Source of the DNA: JACKBJ01 sp964549495 | GTDB taxonomy: Bacteria > Chloroflexota > Anaerolineae > Epilineales > Epilineaceae | Direction: 5' to 3' | Length of the DNA stretch: 64,000 nucleotides | NCBI GenBank assembly: GCA_964549495.1 | Contig: CAZJWJ010000004.1 | Location: 1-64,000, forward strand | In this document: in pieces, positions 51,141 through 60,041 of the stretch | Position numbering within the stretch: position 1 is the stretch's first letter | Layout: every line of letters begins with the position of its first letter | The notes under the pieces: generated by a model | Databases searched by the model: none | What the model was told of the DNA's origin: nothing | Seen by the model: only the letters and a program-made list of their open reading frames with translations | Made by a program: the position numbers and the translations under genes

Positions 51141-52025
51141 ATGCCCGCACACCGGCCCCTGCCGGCCTACGACCGCGAGCGCCTGAGGCGCATGCTGGCC
51201 AACGAGGCCGACATGTCCTTCAAGCGCCGCGCCACCAGCGTCTTCGATTTCCTGGCCATCCAGCCCGGCGATCGGGTGCTGGATGCCGGCTGCGGCCGCG
51301 GCTTCTACCTGAACTTCCTACGCCAGCTGCATCCGGGGGCAGAGGTGACCGGCGTCGAGCTCGACCTGCCGCTGCTGCCGCGGGCGCGCGCGGCCGTGCC
51401 CGGCTCGCGGATCTTGGGCGCCAACCTCTACCACCTGCCCTTCGCCGAGGCGAGCTTCGACAAGATCGTCTTCTCCGAGGTGATCGAGCACATCCCGGAC
51501 GACGGCGCCGCCCTGCGCGAGCTCTATCGCGTGCTGGCGCCCGGCGGGCGACTGGCCCTGACCACGCCCAATGCCGACTACCCCTTGCTCTGGGATCCGA
51601 TCAACAAGGTCCTCGAGCGGCTAACCGGCCGGCACATCGCCCGCGGGCCCCTGGCTGGCATCTGGGCCAACCACGTTCGGCTCTACGATCTGGAGACCCT
51701 GACCCGGCGCGTAGCCGAGGCCGGCTTCCGCATCGACGAGGTCCGGCAGCACACCCGCTTCTGCTTCCCCTTCATTCATAATCTGGTTTACGGGCTCGGC
51801 AAGGAGCTGCTCGAGGCCGGGCTCTTGCCGGAAGGCATGGCCGCCGCCGCCGACCGCTACGCCCTGGATGAGGATCCCCAGCGCGGGAGCTGGCTCAACC
51901 CGGTTCGGCTGGGCCTGCGCGTGTTCAATGCCTTCGATGCGCTCAACGAGCGCTTCCCGCCGCGCCCCGATCGGCCCTTCTTGATCCACGCGCTCTGCCT
52001 GAGCAAGCCCGAGGCGGCCGCGTGA
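51141..52025 (+). CDS. class I SAM-dependent methyltransferase
   Basis: This 294-residue enzyme has SAM motif I VLDAGCGRGFYL (about 46-57), an acidic motif II residue in VTGVELDLP, and FSEVIEHIPDD plus RVLAPGGRLALTTPN (motifs of the UbiE/Coq5-like fold). AGGAGA precedes the ATG by 11 nt. First gene of an operon in which later genes overlap (GTGA with the next gene). A glycolipid or polyprenyl acceptor is suggested by context only. Confidence 0.82.
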   Translation: MPAHRPLPAYDRERLRRMLANEADMSFKRRATSVFDFLAIQPGDRVLDAGCGRGFYLNFLRQLHPGAEVTGVELDLPLLPRARAAVPGSRILGANLYHLPFAEASFDKIVFSEVIEHIPDDGAALRELYRVLAPGGRLALTTPNADYPLLWDPINKVLERLTGRHIARGPLAGIWANHVRLYDLETLTRRVAEAGFRIDEVRQHTRFCFPFIHNLVYGLGKELLEAGLLPEGMAAAADRYALDEDPQRGSWLNPVRLGLRVFNAFDALNERFPPRPDRPFLIHALCLSKPEAAA

Positions 52026-54589
52026 GCCGCTCGCCATCCCTGCGCGCTTGGCTGGCCGGCATCCTGGGCCTGGCCGGCCTGGCCTGGGGACTGCGCAGCC
52101 TGGCCTACCGGCCGGATCTGCCCTTGGATGCCGGCTTGGGCATCGCCGCCGGCCTGCTGCTCTTGGCCTGGGCCTGGCCACGGCTGGACCTGGCCGCCTT
52201 GCCGGCGGGCCTGGCCTCGCTGCTGGAGACCCGGGGCGACGAGGCGACGACCGAAGCGGGCGACGATCCGGAGACCGCGAGCCCTTCCGAGGACGACGAG
52301 GCTGCCCGGGCCGAGCCGGGTGATGGCATCGGCGATGCTGCAACCGCCCCGCCGGCGCCCATCCTGGCTCGACCTCCGGACAGGGATGGAGCGGGGACGC
52401 TGTCCGACCCGGAGTCCGACCCGATGGACTTCCGACCCGAGTCGCCGCGCGCGGGGGCGCGGGTGGGCACGATGCTCTTGGGCATGGGCCTCGTCTTGGC
52501 CCTGCTGGGCCAGCTCCGGTTCGACGCGGCGGCCTTCGCCAGCCGGCCGCTGCCGATGGCGGGGCTCCTGCTGTTCCTGCTCGCCGCGGCCCTGTGGTGG
52601 GTCGGGATGGGGCGCCTGCGCTTCTCCGCGCCAGCCGATGCGCCCACCCCCTCGCGCCCCGGACCGCTTCTCGATCCGGCCCGCCGGCTCTGGCTGGCCA
52701 GCGGCTGGACGCTGATCCTGATCACCGCCCTGATCGTTCCGGCGCTCTTCGGCACCGACAATCCCCTGTCCCTCCTGCGCTACGACTACGAATTCGACAA
52801 CACGATCACGCGCCTCGGGGGCCTGCTCTGGATCGCCGGCGGCCTGGCCTGTCTGTGGGCCATCGTCGATCGGCGCGCGCTGGAGTCGGCCTGGCGCGCG
52901 CGGCTCGGCTCCGGCGGGCTCGATCTGCGAATCGGGCCGATGCATCTCTTGCTGCTGGGCCTGCTGCTGGTCGGCGCCTGGTTCCGCTTTCACGAGTTGG
53001 GCGTGCTGCCCTACGAGATGACCAGCGATCATACCGAGAAGTTGGGGGACATCCGCAACGTTCTGGCGGGTCAGCGGCCGGCCTTCCTGCCGGGTAACGC
53101 GGGCCGCGAGGCGATGGAGTTCTACTGGATCGCTTTCCTGGTCGGCCTGGGCCTGCCGCTCTCCTTTGGCACCATGAAGCTCGGCATGGGCATCGTCGGG
53201 CTGCTCAGCTTGCCGGCGGCCTATCTGCTGGGCCGAGAAGTAGCCGGCCGCTGGGCCGGCCTGGCTGCCGCACTGATCTTGGCCCTGGCCCCCTGGCATC
53301 TACAGATCGGCCGCGCGGCGCTGCGCATCGCCTTCGCGCCGCTCTTCGCTGCCCTGACGCTCTGGCTCTGCTTGCGCGCGCTGCGCCGGGGCGGACGCAA
53401 CGACTTCTTGGCCCTGGCCATCGTGGCCGGCCTCGGCGTCTGGGGCTACACCGCCTTCCGGCCCCTGATCTTGGCCCTGCCCTTGATCATCCTGGCCAAG
53501 CTCCTGCACGATGCGCATGCGGCGGGCCATCTGCGGCAGCCGAGCCGCTGGCTGCCGGCGCCCGTCGCCGGGCACTTGATCGCGGCGGCCCAGATGGGCC
53601 TGATCGTCATCCTGCCCATGCTGCGCTATGCCTACGATCGGCCGCTCTACTTCAACGGTCGCTCGCGTTCGCGCCTGGTGGGCGACACGGCGCCGCCGGA
53701 TCAGTTCTGGCCGCTCTTGCGCCAGAATCTCTCCGAGCAGCTGGTGCCCAACATCCGCGATGCGCTCCTGATGTTCAACTTCACCAACGACAGCGCCTGG
53801 TTCCACAGCCCGCCCGGCCGGCCGGCCCTGGAGACCGTCGGCGGGGCCCTTCTGGTGCTGGGCCTGGTCACGGCGCTCTACCGCCTGCGCCAGCGCGACT
53901 GGCGCGCCGGGGCCCTGCTCCTGACCCTGCCCTTGGCGCTGGTCACCACCATCCTGGCCCTGGCCTTCCCGCGCGAGAACCCCTCGCTGTCGCGGGCCTC
54001 GGCCGCCCTGCCGATGGTCGTGGCGCTGGCAGCCCTGCCGCCGGCCGTGATCCTGCCGGCGGCGCGCCGGGCCTACGGCCGGATCGGCGGCCTCACAGCC
54101 GGGCTCGGTCTGGGCGTCCTTATGCTCTGGATGGCCGCCGGCAGCCACCAACGCTACTTCGAGGAGTATCGCGCCAGCTACGACGGCAGCACCCACACCA
54201 CCCGCCAGGGCGCCCAGGTGGTGCGCGGCTTCCTGGCGCTGGGCGGCGATCTGGATCATGTCTACTACGTCGGCTGGGTCAACGGCTGGGACTACCGCGC
54301 GCTGGCCTGGCTGCTGGACGCGCCGGACTGGAACGGCCTGCTCGAGGGCAGCCCGCCCGACTGGGCCGACGCGGCGGAGTCGGCGCGCAGCCATGTCGAC
54401 GACCCGGCCCGCAAGCTCTACCTGGTCGGCGGCCCGCATGCCGAGAGCCAGCGGGAGCTGCTCGACGATCTCTACCCGGGCAGCATCCACACCCATCATC
54501 GCACCAGGGTTCCCGGCAAGGACTTCTGGAGCATCTACGTGCCCGGCGAGGCCGCCGGCGCTCCCGCGGAGGCTTCCGATGAAGGCTGA
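52022..54589 (+). CDS. GT-C-fold membrane glycosyltransferase-like protein (PMT/ArnT type)
   Basis: This 855-residue protein starts at a GTG inside the methyltransferase stop. Two N-terminal helices and an acidic cytoplasmic segment (about 65-140) are followed by a PMT_2-like core from about residue 310. The core has the first outside loop GVLPYEMTSDHTEKLGD, where GT-C enzymes place catalytic Asp/Glu, then FYWIAFLVGLGLP and about ten more helices. A soluble C-terminal domain (about 720-855) ends the protein. Expected to use a lipid-phosphate sugar donor outside the membrane. Confidence 0.7.
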   Translation: MSRSPSLRAWLAGILGLAGLAWGLRSLAYRPDLPLDAGLGIAAGLLLLAWAWPRLDLAALPAGLASLLETRGDEATTEAGDDPETASPSEDDEAARAEPGDGIGDAATAPPAPILARPPDRDGAGTLSDPESDPMDFRPESPRAGARVGTMLLGMGLVLALLGQLRFDAAAFASRPLPMAGLLLFLLAAALWWVGMGRLRFSAPADAPTPSRPGPLLDPARRLWLASGWTLILITALIVPALFGTDNPLSLLRYDYEFDNTITRLGGLLWIAGGLACLWAIVDRRALESAWRARLGSGGLDLRIGPMHLLLLGLLLVGAWFRFHELGVLPYEMTSDHTEKLGDIRNVLAGQRPAFLPGNAGREAMEFYWIAFLVGLGLPLSFGTMKLGMGIVGLLSLPAAYLLGREVAGRWAGLAAALILALAPWHLQIGRAALRIAFAPLFAALTLWLCLRALRRGGRNDFLALAIVAGLGVWGYTAFRPLILALPLIILAKLLHDAHAAGHLRQPSRWLPAPVAGHLIAAAQMGLIVILPMLRYAYDRPLYFNGRSRSRLVGDTAPPDQFWPLLRQNLSEQLVPNIRDALLMFNFTNDSAWFHSPPGRPALETVGGALLVLGLVTALYRLRQRDWRAGALLLTLPLALVTTILALAFPRENPSLSRASAALPMVVALAALPPAVILPAARRAYGRIGGLTAGLGLGVLMLWMAAGSHQRYFEEYRASYDGSTHTTRQGAQVVRGFLALGGDLDHVYYVGWVNGWDYRALAWLLDAPDWNGLLEGSPPDWADAAESARSHVDDPARKLYLVGGPHAESQRELLDDLYPGSIHTHHRTRVPGKDFWSIYVPGEAAGAPAEASDEG

Positions 54590-57500
54590 GACCGGCTCCG
54601 AGACGCGCCGCGAGACCGAGACCGTCCGGAGCGATCCGCCGGCAGTCGAGCCGCCCCTGCCGGCCGGCCCGGTCGACGAGCGGGCGGCGGCGTCCGTCCG
54701 GCAGGACGAGCGCGCGGCCGAAGCCCCGGAGGGCGACGGTCCGCCGTCGGGCGGCGGGTTCCGCACCCGGCTGGGCGGGGGCGCCTGGCGCTGGGCGGCG
54801 CTGTTGGCGCTGGTCGCCCTGGCAGGCTTCTTCCTGCGGGCGCGGGGGCTGGACTGGGACGAAGGCCAGCACCTGCATCCGGACGAGCGCTTCCTGACCA
54901 TGGTCGGCAGCGCCCTGGGCCGCCCCCAGGACATGCTGCACTACATGGACACCGATACCTCGCCCTTGAACCCGCGCAACATGGGCCACAGCTTCTACGT
55001 CTACGGCACCTGGCCGATGAGCGTGGCGCGGGTGGTGGCCGAATGGGCCGCGGCCACCGACTTTCACAACATCTACATGGTCGGCCGGCAGCTGAGCGTC
55101 CTCTACGACCTCTTGGCGCTGATCCTGCTCTTCGGCGTGGGCGCAAGGCTCTACGACAAGCGGGTCGGCCTGCTGGCCGCCCTCTTCACCGCCTTCTGCG
55201 CCTTCCACATCCAGCAGGCGCATTTCTTCACCGCCGACGGGCCGGCCAACTTCTACGTCGTGCTCTTCCTCTTCTTCGCCGCCGGCATCCTGCGCCGAGA
55301 GCGCTGGATCCAGACCGCCCTGGCCGGCGTGGCGATGGGCCTGGCCCTGGCCAGCAAGATCTCGGTCTGGCCGCTCTCGCCGGTCATCGTCATCGCCTTG
55401 GCCGCCGAGGCCTGGCGCCGCGGGGGTAGCTCCCGTCAATGGTGGATCTGGGCGGCCAAGGTGGCCATCATCGGCCTGGTCTCCTTTGCCACCCTGCGCC
55501 TGGCGCAGCCCGACATGTTCGCCGGTCCCGGCTGGCCCAACGTGGTCGAGAACCCGGGCCGCTACGCCGAGGTGACGGCCAGCGCGCCCGACTGGTGGTT
55601 CGGGCTGGAGGCGCGGATGCCCGAGGCGGCCAAGCCGATGCTGCTGCCCGATCCGCGCTGGGCCGAGAACCTGCACCGCGCCAGCAGCCAGATCCAGGGC
55701 TACGGCATGGACTGGCCGCCGAACCACCAATGGTGGCAGCGGACGGATTGGTGGTTCCCCTGGCGCAACATGGTCCAGTTCGGCATGGGCATCCCGCTGG
55801 GCCTGTTGGCCTGGGCGGGCTGGCTCTTGGCCGGCTGGCAGCTGATCCGGCGCCGGCGGACCATCCACACACTGCCCTGGTTGTGGTCGGGCTGGATGTT
55901 CTTCTACTACGGCATGCAGTGGTCGCGCACCATGCGCTACTTCCTGCCCATCTATCCCACGCTCATCCTGCTCGGCGCCTGGCTCTTGGTGGTCTGGTGG
56001 GACCGCGCGCGGGGCGAGGATCGGCGGGCCGGCGGCATGCTCGCGCCCAGCGGGCGGCTGACGTTGGACCTACCGGACTGGACCGGCCGGCTGCTGCGGC
56101 CGGCCTGGCCGGCGGCCCTCGGAAGCCTGGTGATCCTGGGCACCCTGCTCTACGGATTCGCCTTCTCCAACATCTACGGCCGGCAGCACAGCCGCAACGC
56201 GGCCAGCCGCTGGATCTACCACAACGTCCCGACGGCATTCGGACTGGTGGCCGCCGAGCCCTACGCAGAGCGCGATTGGGGCCAGCTGAAGCTCCTGCCG
56301 GCGCGCCCGCCCAATGAGCTGCGCTTCGAGCCCCAGAGCTATCGCTACGAGCTGGAGCCCGGGCGCTGGTACGGGCCGGCCGAGGTCCGCGTGCCGGGCG
56401 GCGAGCCGGTGACCATCGAGGCCGCGCAGCTGGCCCATCTGACCGACGCGTCGCCGGGATCCGGGCCGGTGACCCTCGAGGCCGTCGTCAGCCAGTCCTC
56501 GGCATTGGGGCCGGATGGCCAGCCGGAGTCGGTGAGCAGCCGGGGCGAGGCGCGCATCGACCTGAGCGATGCCGGCCAGCTGGCGCGGGTGGACCTGGAG
56601 CCCCTGGTCCTGCAGCCCGGCAGCCTCCCGGTCGAGCCGCCGCGTGGGATGCTGCGCAAGCTGCGCCAGATCCTGGGCATGCCCTGGCAGGCGCAGGAGA
56701 CCGAGCCCGCGCCCAGCTATAGCCTCTGGCTGCGGGTCGAGGGCGGCGCCGTCTCCGGCCGCACCAATATCCTGGCCGATCACACCACTTGGGACGACAC
56801 GGTGCCGCGCGGGCTGGACGGCTACGGGCCCTGGGACCAAGCCGACACGGAATGGGCCGAGGGGCTCTACGGCTTCGTCCAGCTCGACCTCTACGGCGAG
56901 GATCGGGACCTCTCCAAGCTCGAGCGGACCCTCGACGGGCTGGCGCGCAGCGACTTCACCATCGCCACCAGCAACCGCGTCTACGGCTCGGTGGCGCAGC
57001 TGCCGACCCGTTATCCGGCCACGATCCGGCTCTACGAGCTGATGTTCGACCAGCAGCTGGGCTTCGATCTGGCCATGCGCACCAACCGCTTCGCGCAGCT
57101 GGGGCCGCTGCAACTGCCGGACCAGGCGGCCGACGAGGCCTTCCACGTCTACGACCACCCGCAGGTCGACCTGTGGCGCGTCGACGCGGTCGACCTGGAG
57201 GCCCTGCGTGCCGAGCTGGAACCGCTGGCCGGCCCCGAGGCGGTCACCTGGGAATGGCCCAGCGACACCCGGAGCCTTGCCGACCGCTATATCTGGCCCC
57301 TGCTGAGCCTCGTGCCGGGCATCGAGCGGCCGGATCCGGCGGTTCGCGCCGCCGCAGACAGTGCGCCGGCGAGCGGCGCCGACGGCTTCGGCGCGGCCGA
57401 GCTGCCCCCGGATCCGGCCGAGCTGCTCTTGGACGCGGAGCGACGCCAGGCCGAGCGCGAGCGGGCCGACTACCTCTTCGATCCGGAGGGCTGGTCGGCC

Positions 57501-60041
57501 CGGTGGCCCTGGCTGGCGGCCCTGGTCTGGTATCTGGTCCTGGGGCTGGTCGGTCTGGCGGCCTTCCCCCTGGTCTGGATCCTGCTGCCCAACCTGGCCG
57601 ACCGCGGTTGGTCCATCGCGCGGACGGCCGGCCTGCTGATCACCGGCTACCTGGCCTGGCTGCTGGCCTCGCTACGCCTGGTGGATCACAAGCCGCTTCT
57701 GCTATGGGCCTGCCTGGCCGTCCTGGCCGCGGCTTCCGCCTGGTGCCTGCGCGGCGGCGCCGCGCGGCGCTTGCGCGACTGGATCGTCGAGCATCGACGG
57801 ACGCTTCTCTGGCAAGAAGGACTCTTCCTGGCCATCTTCCTGATCTTCCTGGGCATCCGCTGGGGCAACCCGGACCTCTGGCATCCCTTCTACGGCGGCG
57901 AGAAGCCGATGGACTTCGCCTACCTGAACGCCACGCTGCGCTCGGTTTCCTTCCCGCCCTTCGATCCCTGGTTCGCCGGCGGCAAGCTCAACTATTACTA
58001 CTACGGCTTCGTCTTCATCGGCAGCTTGATGGAGATGACCCGCATCATTCCATGGGTAGCCTACAACCTGGCCATCCCATCCCTGGCGGCCATGACCGGC
58101 CTCGGCGTGGCCGGCGTGGTCCACGGCTGGCTGCGCGCCTCGGGCGTGCTGCCCCGCATCGCCGCCGGCGCCGGCCTGCTCGGCGCGGTCCTGGCGGTCT
58201 TGGCCGGCAACCTGTACCAGCCGCGCATGATCGCCGAGAACCTGGCAGCCGTCTCGGGCTCGAGTTTCGAGAGCCAGATTCCGGGTCTGGCGACCCTGGT
58301 TCGCGCCTTGTCCGTGTTGCCGCGCTGGCTGGGCGGCGAGATCCAGCTGGGCCTTCGCACCAGCGACTGGTACTGGGGCGCATCGCGCGCCATCCCGGCC
58401 CAGGGCGAGGTCATCCCGATCACCGAGATGCCCTTCTTCACCTTCGTCTACGCCGATCTGCACGCCCACATGATGGCCCTGCCGATCACGGTCTTGGCCT
58501 TGGCGGTGGCCCTCTCCTGGGTCATCGGCAGCCGCGGGGATCGGCTGGGCTACTGGTGGCTCGAGCCCTGGCGACTGGGCCGGCTGCTCTTGGCAGCCCT
58601 GGCCATCGGGGCGCTGTGGCCGGCCAACACCTGGGACTTCCCGACCTACGGCCTGGTGGCGGCCGGCGCGCTGGCGGCCGGCGAGTGGCGCCGCCTGGGC
58701 AAGCCCGGCCTGCGCTGGGTGATCCATGTCGGCCTGCGCGGCGGGCCGCTCCTGGCCCTCAGCCTGCTCCTGTTCAAGCCTTACCACGATGCTTACCTGA
58801 CGCCCTATGCCGACTTCCAGCTCTGGCGCGGGGCCAAGACGCCGCCGGATGCCTACCTGATCGTCCACGGCATCTTCCTCTTCGCCATCCTCAGCTGGGT
58901 CCTGGCGCGCCTGGACGACCTCTTGGCCGATCCGGCCGAGCGCAAGGGGCTGCTGTTGCGCCTGGGCCTGGGCGGCCTGGTTGCGGCCGGCTCGCTCTGG
59001 TGGCTCTGGGGCGAGACGACGGCCGGCTTCGGGCCGGGTTCCGAGTTCCCGCCCTCGCCCTGGACGCCCTTCATCGGGGGGATGATCCTGGTGCTGGGCC
59101 TGGCCTTGCTCCTGGCCCCGCGACTGAGCGCGACCGAGCGCTTCGCGGCCTGGCTCCTGGTACTGGGCGCCTTCCTGACCCTCTTCGTCGAGTTCGTGGT
59201 CCTGGCCGGCGACATCGGCCGGATGAACACGGTCTTCAAGTTCTACATCCAGGTCTGGGTGCTCTGGGCCGCGCTGGCTGCCTTTGCCGCCGGCAGTCTG
59301 GCCCAGCGCTGGGCGCGCATGCCCGCCCTGGGGGGCCTCGGCGCCGCCGCCTGGCGCGCGGTCTTCGGCCTGATGGTGGCGGCCGGCCTGCTCTACACCG
59401 TCACCGCGGCCCGGGCCAAGATCGCAGATCGCTTCCATCCGGCCCACGGCATGCCGGAGGACGAGCGGGCGGCGCTGGAAGATGCCTACGCGCCCGGCCT
59501 CTCGGGCGTCGACTTCTTCGACTACGCCTACTATGCCGAGACGGACACCGAGGGCGAGTCGAATGCCATGGCCCTGCGGCACGACTGGCCGGCCATCCGC
59601 TGGCTGCTGGAGAACGTCGAGGGCAGCCCGACCATCCTGGAGGCCTACAACTACCAGGGGGGCTACCGCTGGTCCAGCCGCTTCAGCATCTACACCGGCC
59701 TGCCCACGGTCATCGGCTGGGATTGGCACCAGAAGCAGCAGCGCAATGCCGTCGGCGGCTGGGTGGTCGACGAGCGCACCCGCGACGTCGGCGAGATCTA
59801 CAACAGCCTCGAGCCCGAGCAGGCGCGGGCGCTGCTCGAGCATTACCAGGTCGAGTACCTGATCGTCGGCGAGCTGGAGCGGGTGCTCTACCAAGCCGAG
59901 GGTCTGGCCAAGTTCGAGCGCTGGGCCGAAGAGGGGCAGATCGAGACGGTCTATGCAAGCGAGGTCTTGGCCGAAGACGGCCGGCCGCTGGTGCGCATCT
60001 ACCGGCTCGACTGGGAGGAGCGGGAGGCGGCCCTGCCATGA
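54579..60041 (+). CDS. giant fusion: GT-C glycosyltransferase + beta-sandwich + DUF2298 (YYY) membrane domain
   Basis: This 1820-residue protein starts at ATG 54579 behind GGAGG (6 nt), overlapping the previous gene by 11 nt. After a hydrophilic 65-residue start comes a PMT_2-like domain (about 75-560: GLDWDEGQHLHPDERF with the expected acidic loop, and HFFTADGPANFYV). A soluble beta-rich region (about 580-900) follows. From about 980 to 1820 is a DUF2298 domain with GGEKPMDFAYLNATLRS, KLNYYYYGFV and FVYADLHAHMMALP. DUF2298 proteins occur mainly in Chloroflexota and archaea and are presumed glycosyltransferases. The fusion of two catalytic-type membrane modules is unusual. Confidence 0.8.
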   Translation: MKAETGSETRRETETVRSDPPAVEPPLPAGPVDERAAASVRQDERAAEAPEGDGPPSGGGFRTRLGGGAWRWAALLALVALAGFFLRARGLDWDEGQHLHPDERFLTMVGSALGRPQDMLHYMDTDTSPLNPRNMGHSFYVYGTWPMSVARVVAEWAAATDFHNIYMVGRQLSVLYDLLALILLFGVGARLYDKRVGLLAALFTAFCAFHIQQAHFFTADGPANFYVVLFLFFAAGILRRERWIQTALAGVAMGLALASKISVWPLSPVIVIALAAEAWRRGGSSRQWWIWAAKVAIIGLVSFATLRLAQPDMFAGPGWPNVVENPGRYAEVTASAPDWWFGLEARMPEAAKPMLLPDPRWAENLHRASSQIQGYGMDWPPNHQWWQRTDWWFPWRNMVQFGMGIPLGLLAWAGWLLAGWQLIRRRRTIHTLPWLWSGWMFFYYGMQWSRTMRYFLPIYPTLILLGAWLLVVWWDRARGEDRRAGGMLAPSGRLTLDLPDWTGRLLRPAWPAALGSLVILGTLLYGFAFSNIYGRQHSRNAASRWIYHNVPTAFGLVAAEPYAERDWGQLKLLPARPPNELRFEPQSYRYELEPGRWYGPAEVRVPGGEPVTIEAAQLAHLTDASPGSGPVTLEAVVSQSSALGPDGQPESVSSRGEARIDLSDAGQLARVDLEPLVLQPGSLPVEPPRGMLRKLRQILGMPWQAQETEPAPSYSLWLRVEGGAVSGRTNILADHTTWDDTVPRGLDGYGPWDQADTEWAEGLYGFVQLDLYGEDRDLSKLERTLDGLARSDFTIATSNRVYGSVAQLPTRYPATIRLYELMFDQQLGFDLAMRTNRFAQLGPLQLPDQAADEAFHVYDHPQVDLWRVDAVDLEALRAELEPLAGPEAVTWEWPSDTRSLADRYIWPLLSLVPGIERPDPAVRAAADSAPASGADGFGAAELPPDPAELLLDAERRQAERERADYLFDPEGWSARWPWLAALVWYLVLGLVGLAAFPLVWILLPNLADRGWSIARTAGLLITGYLAWLLASLRLVDHKPLLLWACLAVLAAASAWCLRGGAARRLRDWIVEHRRTLLWQEGLFLAIFLIFLGIRWGNPDLWHPFYGGEKPMDFAYLNATLRSVSFPPFDPWFAGGKLNYYYYGFVFIGSLMEMTRIIPWVAYNLAIPSLAAMTGLGVAGVVHGWLRASGVLPRIAAGAGLLGAVLAVLAGNLYQPRMIAENLAAVSGSSFESQIPGLATLVRALSVLPRWLGGEIQLGLRTSDWYWGASRAIPAQGEVIPITEMPFFTFVYADLHAHMMALPITVLALAVALSWVIGSRGDRLGYWWLEPWRLGRLLLAALAIGALWPANTWDFPTYGLVAAGALAAGEWRRLGKPGLRWVIHVGLRGGPLLALSLLLFKPYHDAYLTPYADFQLWRGAKTPPDAYLIVHGIFLFAILSWVLARLDDLLADPAERKGLLLRLGLGGLVAAGSLWWLWGETTAGFGPGSEFPPSPWTPFIGGMILVLGLALLLAPRLSATERFAAWLLVLGAFLTLFVEFVVLAGDIGRMNTVFKFYIQVWVLWAALAAFAAGSLAQRWARMPALGGLGAAAWRAVFGLMVAAGLLYTVTAARAKIADRFHPAHGMPEDERAALEDAYAPGLSGVDFFDYAYYAETDTEGESNAMALRHDWPAIRWLLENVEGSPTILEAYNYQGGYRWSSRFSIYTGLPTVIGWDWHQKQQRNAVGGWVVDERTRDVGEIYNSLEPEQARALLEHYQVEYLIVGELERVLYQAEGLAKFERWAEEGQIETVYASEVLAEDGRPLVRIYRLDWEEREAALP

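Noticed and set aside
56789..60037. In-frame upstream extension of the stand-alone DUF2298 gene
   Set aside because: The extension lies in another frame of the fusion gene and is Arg/Gly-rich without helices; ATG 60038 overlaps the previous stop as in the rest of the operon.
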